A stretch of DNA of 18,101 nucleotides, taken from contig JAJRYW010000170.1 in NCBI GenBank assembly GCA_024275555.1, positions 1 to 18,101 on the forward strand, in the 5' to 3' direction. Position 1 is the first letter of the stretch. Each line of letters starts with the position of its first letter. Under the pieces are notes generated by a model, which had not been told where the DNA came from, did no database searches, and was given only the letters and a program-made list of their open reading frames with translations. Positions 1 through 8,153 of this stretch are shown piece by piece. A program made the position numbers and the translations under genes. The stretch is from Calditrichota bacterium. Lineage in GTDB: Bacteria > Calditrichota > Calditrichia > RBG-13-44-9 > J075.

Positions 1-1
1 T

Positions 2-1288
2 GAAAAGACCTGGGTGCCGGCAGCGCAAATTCGGAAAACCGCCAGATGCTTTGCCGTTGCCGATTCGGCTGCAATTCAATGGGGCAACGCACTGGATCAA
101 ACACCCAATGCCTTCCAGACCTGCCGTGCGATAGCAATTCTCAGAGCCATCACCGGAAATCTTGATGTGCCGGGTGGTGAGATAATTCCCGAATCTATTT
201 CAGTATTGAACGATCTCGATTTTTCACTCCGCAATAAATTTCCTTTAAAAGAAGAAAAACAGATTGGAAGCCGGTTCCGAGTGGCAGCCAGGCAAAATAT
301 TGTTCCATTCCAGGAAGCCAGCCAGGCGATTTTAACAGAAAAACCCTATCCGGTAAAAGCCGCTATGATTTTCGGAAGCAATCCGCTGCTATCCCATGCC
401 AATGCCGGGGAGACCGGTGAAGCATTTAAGAAATTGGATTTTCTAGTCGTTGCCGATCTGTTTATGACCCCCACGGCTGCAATGGCCGATATTGTTCTAC
501 CGGTTGCGACCCATCTCGAATACAACGATCTGTGCATCGGGGCAAACTATGTTGCTTCCCGTCCAAAGTTGATCGAACCACCGGGAGATTGTCTTTCGGA
601 TCTTCAATGGATCAATCTGATAGCACAAAAGCTCGATATGGGAAAATATTTTTGGGATAATGAGGTGTGTGCCATTGATGAGATTCTCAAACCCGCCGGT
701 CTGACCTTCAGCGATCTTAAGGTTAAACGGATCATCTGGACGCAGCATAGATATCGAAAATATAGAAAAGAAGGTTTTAAAACACCTTCCGGTAAAGTAG
801 AATTGTTTTCTAAAGCACTTGAGGATATAGGTATTGAGCCCTTGCCGTTGTATAATGAGCCGGATCACTCCTTGCTCATTTCAACCCACCCTGACAACGC
901 GTATCCACTTGTATTGACAAGCGCCAAAAGCCCATTTTTTTTCCATTCCAGTTATCGAAACATCCAGAATCTTCGCAAACGATCTCCTGAGCCGGTGGTC
1001 AGGTTAAACCCGGTGACTGCTGGGAAGCTGGGCTTATTGCAAGGCGATCTGGTGTTTATTGAAACCCCCGCCGGACGGATCAAGCAACGGCTGCATGTCA
1101 ATGCGGACCTGGATCCACGGGTCGTTGTGGTAGATTATGGTTGGTGGTATCCGGAACAAGGGGTTTCATCGTTGTTCGGATGGCGGGAATCGAATTTAAA
1201 CATTCTCACCAGCAGCGGTCCTCCTTTTGATCCTGCAATGGGAGCCCCTTCTTTGCGAGGCATTAGGTGTAGGGTTTACAAAAGGTGA
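2..1288 (+). CDS. Molybdopterin oxidoreductase, C-terminal part (5' end outside window)
   Basis: This is the C-terminal 428 residues of a DMSO-reductase-superfamily molybdopterin enzyme. The frame is already open at the first bases, so the true start and any N-terminal Fe-S cysteine motif lie upstream. Visible family signatures are a segment of the type CRAIAILRAITGNLDVPGG, the GSNPLLSHANAGET stretch, the MADIVLPVATHLEYND stretch near visible residues 160-175, TPSGKVELFS before the last domain, and a C-terminal molydop-binding beta-barrel domain (from about residue 300) with LNPVTAGKLGLLQGD and DYGWWYPE. The substrate cannot be read from this part. Such enzymes use a bis-molybdopterin guanine dinucleotide cofactor, and with an FeS partner they act on many small inorganic or organic substrates. 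It converges on the minus-strand catabolic operon and is probably not part of it. The family call is firm; the subfamily is unknown. Confidence 0.9.
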   Translation, partial: EKTWVPAAQIRKTARCFAVADSAAIQWGNALDQTPNAFQTCRAIAILRAITGNLDVPGGEIIPESISVLNDLDFSLRNKFPLKEEKQIGSRFRVAARQNIVPFQEASQAILTEKPYPVKAAMIFGSNPLLSHANAGETGEAFKKLDFLVVADLFMTPTAAMADIVLPVATHLEYNDLCIGANYVASRPKLIEPPGDCLSDLQWINLIAQKLDMGKYFWDNEVCAIDEILKPAGLTFSDLKVKRIIWTQHRYRKYRKEGFKTPSGKVELFSKALEDIGIEPLPLYNEPDHSLLISTHPDNAYPLVLTSAKSPFFFHSSYRNIQNLRKRSPEPVVRLNPVTAGKLGLLQGDLVFIETPAGRIKQRLHVNADLDPRVVVVDYGWWYPEQGVSSLFGWRESNLNILTSSGPPFDPAMGAPSLRGIRCRVYKR

Positions 1289-1302
1289 TCGCTAAAGGCA
1301 AT

Positions 1303-1394
1303 TTAGACCCTATTTTGCGGTTCGCTGTTCCGGCCGGCTGTCAAAGCGGGATCTATGCTACCCTAAGACCGGCTCGCCCGAATTGGGAGTCTAA
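1303..1394. repeat. Intergenic inverted-repeat segment carrying a 24-bp motif also found at the window end
   Basis: The short gap between the two convergent genes is bounded by TTAGAC (1303-1308) and GTCTAA (1389-1394). The pairing continues through CCC/GGG if one base is bulged. Inside, 1312-1335 reads ATTTTGCGGTTCGCT followed by GTTCCGGCC. The same two pieces recur in order at 17980-17994 and 18078-18088. The right arm overlaps the stop codon of the AroM-family gene. No U-tract follows either arm, so it is not an obvious intrinsic terminator. Confidence 0.45.
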
Positions 1395-2056
1395 TCGCCT
1401 ATCATCTCGGCTGTCACCCTGGCCACAAGACTCTGGGGACAGATTACCGGATGGCCGCAAAGCCGTTTCATTCGGCGGCCGGCGGCCGGCCCGAAGCCCA
1501 TGCAGTCTAAAACAATCAACTCCAGGGTAGGATCACGCATTTCGGCCGCAACCGCCTCCAAAGCCGTTGGGTCTCGAGGAGATGCCACCGCAGCTTTGAC
1601 AGTGAATCCCTTTTGCCGCCAATGTTCTTGGGCCGGCTCCATCTGGCCCGGGTTGGGGGTAATAATACCAATCTTTTTGGTACCGCTGATGGCTGATACC
1701 ACCGCAGGGACTACCCGTCCGGGATAAATAATCGGGATAGGACTTTTAAGATCGGGAAAGTTTCCCGCGCACATGAGCACGGCGGCTTCGGCTCCGGCGG
1801 TGGCCAGCGCCTCGGCCTTCTGCTCTAGCAGGGGAAGCAGCCGGTAGAGTGATATTTCCCGGGTGGTGCCGTCAGCCAATATGGTCAGAAGGGGATATTC
1901 GCCTCCTTTACCGACGATTCGGTCGATATCCGGTGTCGCCATCTCATCAAGGGCACCCATAATAGATAGCTCAACCCCCGGCAAAAAGGTGTTGTAAATA
2001 GTTTCCAGGTCTGGCCGTGGTGTTTGTCCTAGTACGATGATTCCCAGCAAAGCCAT
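1391..2056 (-). CDS. AroM-family protein, racemase-like
   Basis: This 221-residue protein matches the AroM family along its length: N-terminal IIVLGQTPRPDLE, a central PIIYPGRVVPAVVSAI stretch, and LIVLDCMGFG near residue 182. I chose the ATG at 2056 because GGAGGA lies four bases upstream; an in-frame ATG at 2080 would overlap the end of the preceding gene and has no ribosome-binding site. AroM has no firmly established reaction. The protein has cysteines at 96 (CAGNF) and 185 (DCMGF), one per half. That spacing recalls the two catalytic cysteines of Asp/Glu and hydantoin racemases. As I recall E. coli AroM, it lacks the first cysteine. As last gene of an operon with a hydantoinase-type enzyme and a carbamoylase, a racemase or isomerase role on a ureide or carbamoyl amino acid is a reasonable inference. 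It starts 13 bases after the preceding stop, so it is probably translationally linked. Confidence 0.85.
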   Translation of the reverse strand: MALLGIIVLGQTPRPDLETIYNTFLPGVELSIMGALDEMATPDIDRIVGKGGEYPLLTILADGTTREISLYRLLPLLEQKAEALATAGAEAAVLMCAGNFPDLKSPIPIIYPGRVVPAVVSAISGTKKIGIITPNPGQMEPAQEHWRQKGFTVKAAVASPRDPTALEAVAAEMRDPTLELIVLDCMGFGPAAGRRMKRLCGHPVICPQSLVARVTAEMIGD

Positions 2057-2069
2057 GGTTTCCTCCAAA

Positions 2070-2981
2070 TTATTTCTCATTTTTATCCATCGGACCGACC
2101 CTGATGCCGGCCAGGTTCTCCAGCACCTTGATCAGGGCGTGGTGCCCCTGTTTACCAAGCCCCCGGGCCTGAAGGGCGCGGTAATATTGGTAAATCAGCG
2201 CTGTAACCGGTACCGGTACACCAAAGGAGTCGGCAGCTTTGAGCACGCTGCCCGTGCTTTTAAGCTGCAGATCAATGGTAAATCCCGGCTGCCAGTCCCT
2301 CATAAGGATCTGGGGGCCCCGATGGGTGAGCATCCAGCTTCCGGCCGCTCCGGTGCTGACCGCGGCCAGTGTCTTTTCCAGATCCACGCCACCTGCCTGG
2401 GCAAAAAGCAAGGCCTCGCACATGACCAGGGTATGTCCGGCGGCCAGCAGCTGATTGACCAGTTTAACGGTTTGCCCATCGCCGCAACGGGATCCTACAT
2501 GCACGATATTTTGGCCCATAGCCTTGAAAATCGGAAGAGCTTTTTTAAAATCAACTTCCGCTCCCCCTACCATAATGGACAGGGTTCCCTGGGCGGCGCC
2601 TTCCTTGCTGCCGCTGACCGGGGCGTCCAGCATGGAAAATCCCCTTTTAGCCAGGGCGGCGGCATGCTGCCGGCTGGCCTGGGGATTAATAGTGCTCATG
2701 TCGATGATCAAGGTCTCCGGCCGGGCGCCTGCAGTTACGCCATCACGCCCGAAAAGCACCTGTTCCACAGCCGCTTCGTCGGTGACGCAAACAATAACTG
2801 CTTCACTTTTTGCGGCCAGATCGGCCGGATTGTCAGCCGATTCGGCACCCTGCTGAAGCAAATTTTCCATTTTCGGCCGGGTCCGGTTCCAAATATTTAG
2901 GCTGAAGCCGTGGGTCAGAATATGGGTCGCCATGTTTTGGCCCATAATACCCAAACCGATAAAGCCAATTTTTTTCACCAT
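2070..2981 (-). CDS. 3-hydroxyisobutyrate / tartronate-semialdehyde-type dehydrogenase
   Basis: This is a 303-residue NAD(P)-dependent beta-hydroxyacid dehydrogenase. The Rossmann motif is GFIGLGIMG (residues 6-14), the substrate-binding loop is DAPVSGSKEGAAQGTLSIMVGG (split here as DAPVSG at 119-124 and TLSIMVGG at 133-140), and the catalytic lysine is K173 in VKLVNQ with N176 beside it. K241 in the IDLQLK segment is also conserved. The order and length match GarR/GlxR tartronate-semialdehyde reductases and 3-hydroxyisobutyrate dehydrogenases. The start at 2981 is set by AAGGAG nine bases upstream; 36 extra in-frame residues upstream overlap the regulator and are not protein-like. In E. coli allantoin catabolism GlxR reduces tartronate semialdehyde derived from glyoxylate, which fits the amidohydrolase neighbours. 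No glyoxylate carboligase is in the window, so another hydroxyacid is equally possible. Confidence 0.9.
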   Translation of the reverse strand: MVKKIGFIGLGIMGQNMATHILTHGFSLNIWNRTRPKMENLLQQGAESADNPADLAAKSEAVIVCVTDEAAVEQVLFGRDGVTAGARPETLIIDMSTINPQASRQHAAALAKRGFSMLDAPVSGSKEGAAQGTLSIMVGGAEVDFKKALPIFKAMGQNIVHVGSRCGDGQTVKLVNQLLAAGHTLVMCEALLFAQAGGVDLEKTLAAVSTGAAGSWMLTHRGPQILMRDWQPGFTIDLQLKSTGSVLKAADSFGVPVPVTALIYQYYRALQARGLGKQGHHALIKVLENLAGIRVGPMDKNEK

Positions 2982-3000
2982 CAATGAAGTCTCCTTTAGC

Positions 3001-3891
3001 CTATGAATCGGAAAATGAGAATTTTTTTTGAAAGCCGAATACTTCAAATCGCTTGAAGAGCTCTTCCAGGCGCTCGTATTTGGCCTCAAAGTGTTTGCCG
3101 TAACTTTCGATCATGAGGCTTATTAGGGCATTGATCAATGTGACGGCCGCGGTATAGGAATCAAAAGCCGACAAACCGGTGGTGGTGATAAGGAACAGGC
3201 AATCCGCCAGCCCGGCAGCCGGGGTGATCGGAGAGTCTGCAAATACAACCATCTGTCCCCCTATGTCTTTGGCATATTGACTTGCCTTGGCGTGGATACG
3301 GGAATACCGCCTGAAGTCGAAAACTACTAAAAGATCGTCTGGGCGCAAACGGCTGAGCCGGTCGACCAGATTGCCGGGGTTTAGAAGCCAGGCATTATCG
3401 CGAAAGCTGGCGATCTGGTAGTAAAAATAATAGGCCAGAGAAAATTCTTTGCGGGTTCCCAAAACATAAATTGCTTTGGATTTATCTCCGACCAAATCCA
3501 TAAAATTGCTTACAGTCTCCTCATCAATGGTGCTGAATGTTTGCTGAATGTTGGACCAGTCCAATTCCATTGCCTTACCAAAAGCGTCCTTCCGGTTAGG
3601 TGACTTGCGGTCATCATTGCGAAAGCGATCTATGGGCGATTTGGCTAAAAACTGGATGTCCTCACGAAAATCAGCCGTGGCCGCCTTAATATTTCGATAG
3701 CCGATTTTTGGAAAAAAGCGAGTCACGGTAGAGACGTTGATATTGAGTTTTGCAGCTATTTCAGAGGCATTCTGCAGCAAACCGGCGGGATAGGCCCGCA
3801 ACAGGTAATCTGCGATGAGATAATCGCTGGGAGTGAACCTGTCGGCACTCCGACTGATTTTTTCCGAAAGACGGCTTTTGGGATGTTCCAT
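3001..3891 (-). CDS. RpiR/MurR-family transcriptional regulator with SIS domain
   Basis: This 296-residue protein has the two-domain layout of the RpiR family. An N-terminal HTH covers residues 15-75, with NASEIAAKLNINVSTVTRFF (41-60) as the recognition region. A SIS-type ligand domain covers roughly 125-260. The usual SIS phosphosugar signature (GxGxS) is replaced by LGTRKEFSLAYY near 144-155, and the second serine-rich loop by FDFRRYSR near 191-198. The ligand may therefore be something other than a sugar phosphate. It lies inside the catabolic operon, 19 bases after the carbamoylase stop and 19 bases before the dehydrogenase start, so it is probably autoregulated with the pathway. The start is supported by a GGGGGAAAG sequence just upstream. 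A candidate operator is the palindrome at 10225-10240. Confidence 0.92.
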   Translation of the reverse strand: MEHPKSRLSEKISRSADRFTPSDYLIADYLLRAYPAGLLQNASEIAAKLNINVSTVTRFFPKIGYRNIKAATADFREDIQFLAKSPIDRFRNDDRKSPNRKDAFGKAMELDWSNIQQTFSTIDEETVSNFMDLVGDKSKAIYVLGTRKEFSLAYYFYYQIASFRDNAWLLNPGNLVDRLSRLRPDDLLVVFDFRRYSRIHAKASQYAKDIGGQMVVFADSPITPAAGLADCLFLITTTGLSAFDSYTAAVTLINALISLMIESYGKHFEAKYERLEELFKRFEVFGFQKKFSFSDS

Positions 3892-3910
3892 GAATGCTTT
3901 CCCCCAGCGG

Positions 3911-5194
3911 TTATTGATGTCGTGGGACGGCCGGCGAAACGCATAGCGACTCCCGGCCGCGGGCAGACAGTTGGAGCAGTGTTCTCAGTAGCACCTGACA
4001 TCCTTCGGTTGCGTTGTCCTCTTCGATCAATTCCGCCGGACTGTGACTGACGCCGTTCCGACAGGGAACAAAGATCATACCCGTCGGTACGAAAGCCGCC
4101 ATGGACTGGGCGTCATGGCCTGCCCCACTGGGCATGCGCGTCCATGGAAATCCTTCGCTTTTAGCCGCATCAATGATGTAATCAATCAGTGGCGCCGTCA
4201 GCTGAACACTGTTTTTTTCGTAAATTGTTTCCACCCGCCAGCCTTCCCTTTGGGCTGCATAGGCTTTGAGCTGTTCGCGGACGGCCTGCATATCTTCGGC
4301 GATCTGTGATCTTAATTCCCCCACAAAGCGACATTCACCCGGCACGACGTTGCTGGCACCCGGTTCGAGGCTAACCTGCCCGATGGTGCCCACCATCTCG
4401 GGGTTGCGCTCCCGGACCCACTGGGGGAGTAATGTGAATACCGGGGCAGCTTCTACCAGGGCGTCTTTGCGCAGGGACATCGGGGTTGTACCGGCATGGG
4501 CAGGCTCCCCGGGTACCGATACGATATAACGGTAGATTCCTACAATGGCCGTCACGACTCCGATACGCAGATTTTCGGCTTCCAGCCGACGGCCCTGTTC
4601 GATGTGAAGCTCCAGGAAGAAAGCGAATTCTTCGGGTCTGCGCCGGGCAGTGTCTATCTGAGCGGGATCCCGGCCCCAATGTTCCAGATTTTGGGCAAAG
4701 GTTGGGGTCCTTTTGTTTTTGGTGTGGTGGATTTCACCCTCTTGAAGCAATCCCATCATGGCGCGGCTGCCCACGGTACCCGCATGATGAGCGGCTTCTT
4801 CATCGCAAAAACTAATGATTTCCAGATTCCATGGGAGATTTACCCGGTTTTCCCTGAGGGTACGGGCGCATTCCAAGGCCGCAACCACCCCCAGTGCGCC
4901 GTCGAACATTCCTCCACTGGGTACGGTGTCCAAATGGGAACCCATAGCAGCTATTTTCTCAGTCTGCGGCTCGTCTGCCTCCAGGGTACCGATCACATTC
5001 ATGGCTGCATCTACGTTGACAATCAAGCCGGCCGCTTTCATTTTTTCCAACAACCATTGGCGCGCCTGTTGATCGGCAGCCGAAAGTGCGGTGCGGGTGA
5101 CGCCGCCGGTGGTCTGCTGACCGATCCGGCCCAGTTCCATCAGATCGGACCAGAGACGTTTGCCATTGATGTTTAATTTATTTGTGTTTTTCAT
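3911..5194 (-). CDS. M20-family Zn-dependent amidohydrolase (N-carbamoyl-L-amino-acid hydrolase / allantoate amidohydrolase type)
   Basis: This 427-residue enzyme belongs to the hydantoinase/carbamoylase branch of peptidase family M20. It hydrolyses N-carbamoyl amino acids, ureidopropionate or allantoate with release of CO2 and ammonia. Metal-ligand motifs are in order: GSHLDTV (H87), MFDGALG (D98), DEE (E132/E133), LELHIEQG (H197) and GVSHSPAE (H384). The dimerisation/substrate motif GEPAHAGTTPMSLRKDA (229-245) and SGAGHDAQ (356-363) are intact. The loop after the acidic motif reads DEEAAHHAGTVGSRA, whereas the family usually has EEEGSRF, so the substrate pocket may differ. About 15 residues at the C-terminus (after LLQLS) look like an unstructured extension. 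Only a weak AGG precedes the start. It follows the cyclic amidohydrolase by about 100 bases, as expected for sequential ring opening and decarbamoylation. Exact substrate unproven. Confidence 0.9.
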   Translation of the reverse strand: MKNTNKLNINGKRLWSDLMELGRIGQQTTGGVTRTALSAADQQARQWLLEKMKAAGLIVNVDAAMNVIGTLEADEPQTEKIAAMGSHLDTVPSGGMFDGALGVVAALECARTLRENRVNLPWNLEIISFCDEEAAHHAGTVGSRAMMGLLQEGEIHHTKNKRTPTFAQNLEHWGRDPAQIDTARRRPEEFAFFLELHIEQGRRLEAENLRIGVVTAIVGIYRYIVSVPGEPAHAGTTPMSLRKDALVEAAPVFTLLPQWVRERNPEMVGTIGQVSLEPGASNVVPGECRFVGELRSQIAEDMQAVREQLKAYAAQREGWRVETIYEKNSVQLTAPLIDYIIDAAKSEGFPWTRMPSGAGHDAQSMAAFVPTGMIFVPCRNGVSHSPAELIEEDNATEGCQVLLRTLLQLSARGRESLCVSPAVPRHQ

Positions 5195-5296
5195 ATGGAT
5201 TTACCTGAAATTGTCGCAAAATGCTAAGTTTCCAAAATTCCATCGAATAGTTTAAATCCTGTAAATTATGCTGAAAATGTGACCGGCAGCCGGAAC

Positions 5297-6658
5297 TTAC
5301 TGGTGAGCTGGAATAAACTCACCGTCACCCCCTGCGGCCAGGACTTCGTCATTCTTAAAAATCACCTGCCCCCGGAGTACGGTCTGCACCACCCTGCCTT
5401 GGAGCGTCATACCGTCATAAGGCGACCATTTGGCCGAGGAGCGGCTGCGTTCGGCCCGGAATGTCCATTGCTGATCGGGATCCAGTATGGCGAAATCAGC
5501 ATCAGCTCCCGGAGTGATGCTGCCTTTTCGGGGTGCCAGCTTGAAACGCTCGGCTGGCCGGCGGCAAAGGAGTCTGGCCAGCATAACCGGTTCGAGACCC
5601 CGTTTGACGACCCCTTCACTGTATAAAAGCGGCAGCAGGGTTTCCAACCCGGGTGCCCCCGACCCGTTGCTGAAAATGTTGGCGTTCTGCTTTTTTTCCA
5701 AAGGCCAGGGAGCATGGTCTGAAGCTACCCAGTCAATTTCTCCCTTTTGCAGAGCGACCCACATCCCTTCCACGTCCTCTTTTTTACGGATAGGGGGATT
5801 GATTTTGGAAAAGGCACCTTTTTGATCCATGTCGTCTTCGTTCAACACGAGATAATGGGGACAGGTTTCCACTGTTACATCCACTCCCTGTCTGCGGTAC
5901 CAACCGATCAGCTCAAGGCAGCGGGGGTGGGAAGCATGGTAAATGTGAAGCGAAATGCCGGTCCAAAAGGCGAATTCCAACAATTTTACAACGGCCAGAG
6001 TTTCGGAGATTGGTGGCCGGGTTTTACAGTGGGCCTTGGGGTAGGTTTTGCCGGCGGCTTTGTAACGGGCAATCAGCGCCTCAATGATGACATCATTTTC
6101 GGCATGAAAACCCACGGGCAATCCCACAGCGGCGATCCGCGGCAGAATATTCAATAGAACATCATCATCGATGCGGGGAAAACGGTCCGGGTCAGTCTCG
6201 AAGACGCTCAGCTTGAAGCCGCAGGCGCCCATAGCCGTCAACGGCTCTATTGCCTCTTGGTTGCCCTCTTTTTTCAAGGTGGCCAGCAGGGCTACGTCCA
6301 CTTTTGCCTTTTGACGGACAAGATCAATTTTGGCTTGAAAAATCTCGGGTGTAACCACCGGGGCGCCCTGATCGTAAGGCATCTCGATAATGGTAGTCAC
6401 CCCACCGGCCGCTGCTGCAGCGGTGGAGTTTTCAAATTGTTCATGCAAATTGCTGTAAGAATGGACGTGGGCATCCACAACCCCGGGAAAAACCAGCTTG
6501 CCGCCGGCATCGATGGTCCGGTCGGCCCCGGGTGCGTTGTCGTTGCGGTAGATACCGGTGATCACACCGTCCTTAACACCCACCTGACTCTCCCGGGCCA
6601 CTATATCGGGAAGAACAAGATCACCTTTTATCAATATATCGAGTGTATCGTTGGGCAC
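5297..6658 (-). CDS. Cyclic amidohydrolase, allantoinase / dihydropyrimidinase family
   Basis: This is a 453-residue TIM-barrel amidohydrolase, the same length I recall for E. coli allantoinase AllB. The binuclear metal site is complete: H64 and H66 (VDAHVH), carboxylated-lysine candidate K149 (CGFKLSVF), H185 (GFHAEND), H241 (IYHASHP) and D314 (SDHAPWP). Allantoinase-like blocks include GGVTTIIEMP, ETCPHYLVL, KINPPIR, GMWVALQKGEID and the C-terminal KWSPYDG...GRVVQTVLRG. The usual HxHxxEPG motif is replaced by HVHSYSNLHEQF, so allantoin is not assured; hydantoin, dihydropyrimidine or another cyclic ureide is possible. The start codon is GTG, fixed by AAGGAG (6665-6670) six bases upstream; the nearby ATG is out of frame. 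It comes just after the TRAP permease genes, suggesting it acts on the imported compound in the cytoplasm. Confidence 0.9.
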   Translation of the reverse strand: MPNDTLDILIKGDLVLPDIVARESQVGVKDGVITGIYRNDNAPGADRTIDAGGKLVFPGVVDAHVHSYSNLHEQFENSTAAAAAGGVTTIIEMPYDQGAPVVTPEIFQAKIDLVRQKAKVDVALLATLKKEGNQEAIEPLTAMGACGFKLSVFETDPDRFPRIDDDVLLNILPRIAAVGLPVGFHAENDVIIEALIARYKAAGKTYPKAHCKTRPPISETLAVVKLLEFAFWTGISLHIYHASHPRCLELIGWYRRQGVDVTVETCPHYLVLNEDDMDQKGAFSKINPPIRKKEDVEGMWVALQKGEIDWVASDHAPWPLEKKQNANIFSNGSGAPGLETLLPLLYSEGVVKRGLEPVMLARLLCRRPAERFKLAPRKGSITPGADADFAILDPDQQWTFRAERSRSSAKWSPYDGMTLQGRVVQTVLRGQVIFKNDEVLAAGGDGEFIPAHQ

Positions 6659-6727
6659 AGCATACTCCTTTCTTTAAAAAACTCATGTTGTTGGATCTAA
6701 TGGTGTGGCTGCAATTACCAAACGCGG

Positions 6728-8056
6728 TTAACCCAGAAGAAGTTTCGGCAGCCAAAGCGAAATCTGGGGGAACAAGACCAAAAACACCAGTACGATAATG
6801 TCGCAAATACAAAAGGGCCAGACACCCCTGAAGATGGTCTCCAGGGAAATATCCATTTCCTTTGGAATGACACCCTTCATGGCATACACATTGAGCCCGA
6901 CCGGGGGCGTAATGGAACCGATTTCGGTCAATTTAAGCGCAATCACACCAAACCATATGGGATCATATCCCAAAGAAACCAACATGGGAAACACGACGGG
7001 TAGTGTGAGAGCGTATATCCCCACAGGCACCATGATCATTCCCAAAACAAACATGATGGATAGAATTCCGATCAATATGAAAATACGCGGGACATCTAAA
7101 TTTTGCAATAGCATCGTCAACTCGGTGGGTAGCCGCGTGAGGGCAAGAACGCGACTGTAGAATAGAGCACCGATATTGATTAAAAACAACATGGCGGTGG
7201 TATTGGCCGACTCTTTCATGGCGTCGGTAACGAAACTCACTTTACGGAAGGAACCCAGAAACCAACCGAATAGGAGTGTAATGAGCGCACCGGCGGCAGC
7301 GGCCTCCGTAGGGGTGAACAAACTGGAATAGATCCCTCCGAGCACCACGACTGCGATAACGATCACCGGCCACATTTGCCGGGACTCTTTCCATCTGGAT
7401 TTTTCGGCATTCTGTTTGTCGATTGATGGCGGGGAAGGGGCCAGTTGGGGGTTCTGCTTTACTCGGTATATGATAAGGATTGAATAAACCACCGCAGTCA
7501 TTAAGCCGGGAATTATGCCTGCTGCAAACAATTTAGCCACCGACTGCTGGGTAAACAGCGCATAAATAATCATCATCATGCTGGGTGGGATCATGGATGC
7601 GAAAGTACCGGCGGAAGCGATGCAGCCCACCGAAAAGGACTTATCATACTGAAGTCGGTTCATTTCCGGTAAAGCCATTTTACCAAAAATTGCAGTGGTT
7701 GCAATGGAGGACCCGGAAACCGCACCAAATACGGCACAACTAAAACAGGTGGCTATAGCCAGTGAGCCCCGTATCCCCTGACTAAGAGCATTGACTCCGT
7801 TGTAAGCTCTTCTGGCAAAACCTCCGCTGGCTGCAAAAGACCCCATTAAAATAAAAAGAGGAATACAGGCCCATGTGGGCGTTGCGATGGAAAAGTAGGC
7901 AACTTGTCCTATCAGGGAAAGGGAACTTCCAAATCCAAGCAACAAAAAGCTGATGAAAAATCCGCTTAAAAGGAAAGCCAGCCCGATCTGAAGCCCCATT
8001 CCCATCAATGCCAACAGCATTACGATACATAGAATGCCACCGGTAATAAAATCCAT
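6728..8056 (-). CDS. dctM: TRAP transporter large permease subunit (DctM)
   Basis: This 442-residue, strongly hydrophobic protein has the twelve-or-so membrane segments of TRAP large permeases. Diagnostic motifs are CIPLFILMGSFAASGG (64-79), the FGAVSGSSIATTAIFGKMALPEM region (split: FGAVSGSSIATTAIFG from 110), SAGTFASMIPPSMMMIIYA in the middle, TPTEAAAAGA, and near the C-terminus SITPPVGLNVYAMKG. It forms the Na+-coupled transport channel with DctQ and takes substrate from DctP. It is the third gene of the operon, about 100 bases after dctQ, and is followed 69 bases later by the cyclic amidohydrolase. A short non-conserved hydrophilic loop (about 205-225, PQLAPSPPSIDKQNAEKSRW) lies between membrane segments. 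The start is preceded by AAGGGA at a rather long spacing of 12. Confidence 0.96.
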   Translation of the reverse strand: MDFITGGILCIVMLLALMGMGLQIGLAFLLSGFFISFLLLGFGSSLSLIGQVAYFSIATPTWACIPLFILMGSFAASGGFARRAYNGVNALSQGIRGSLAIATCFSCAVFGAVSGSSIATTAIFGKMALPEMNRLQYDKSFSVGCIASAGTFASMIPPSMMMIIYALFTQQSVAKLFAAGIIPGLMTAVVYSILIIYRVKQNPQLAPSPPSIDKQNAEKSRWKESRQMWPVIVIAVVVLGGIYSSLFTPTEAAAAGALITLLFGWFLGSFRKVSFVTDAMKESANTTAMLFLINIGALFYSRVLALTRLPTELTMLLQNLDVPRIFILIGILSIMFVLGMIMVPVGIYALTLPVVFPMLVSLGYDPIWFGVIALKLTEIGSITPPVGLNVYAMKGVIPKEMDISLETIFRGVWPFCICDIIVLVFLVLFPQISLWLPKLLLG

Positions 8057-8153
8057 GATTTCGAAGTTTCCCTTATTTATAATAATTATCGCCGGATATT
8101 TATGTAAAATATCGCGTCATGGCCGGCTTAATGGATGAAGTCCATCAATCGTC

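Noticed and set aside
1289..1390. Bidirectional terminator between the convergent genes
   Set aside because: Only a bulged inverted repeat with a distant spacing is present and no U-tract follows.
2037..2900. Long plus-strand frame opposite the hydroxyacid dehydrogenase
   Set aside because: It is the complement of a clear gene, has no family resemblance and no ribosome-binding site.
8091..8127. GCCGG...CCGGC with inner GATATTT/AAATATC between dctQ and dctM as a regulatory element
   Set aside because: The arms are short and AT-rich, could arise by chance, and no matching feature supports a function.
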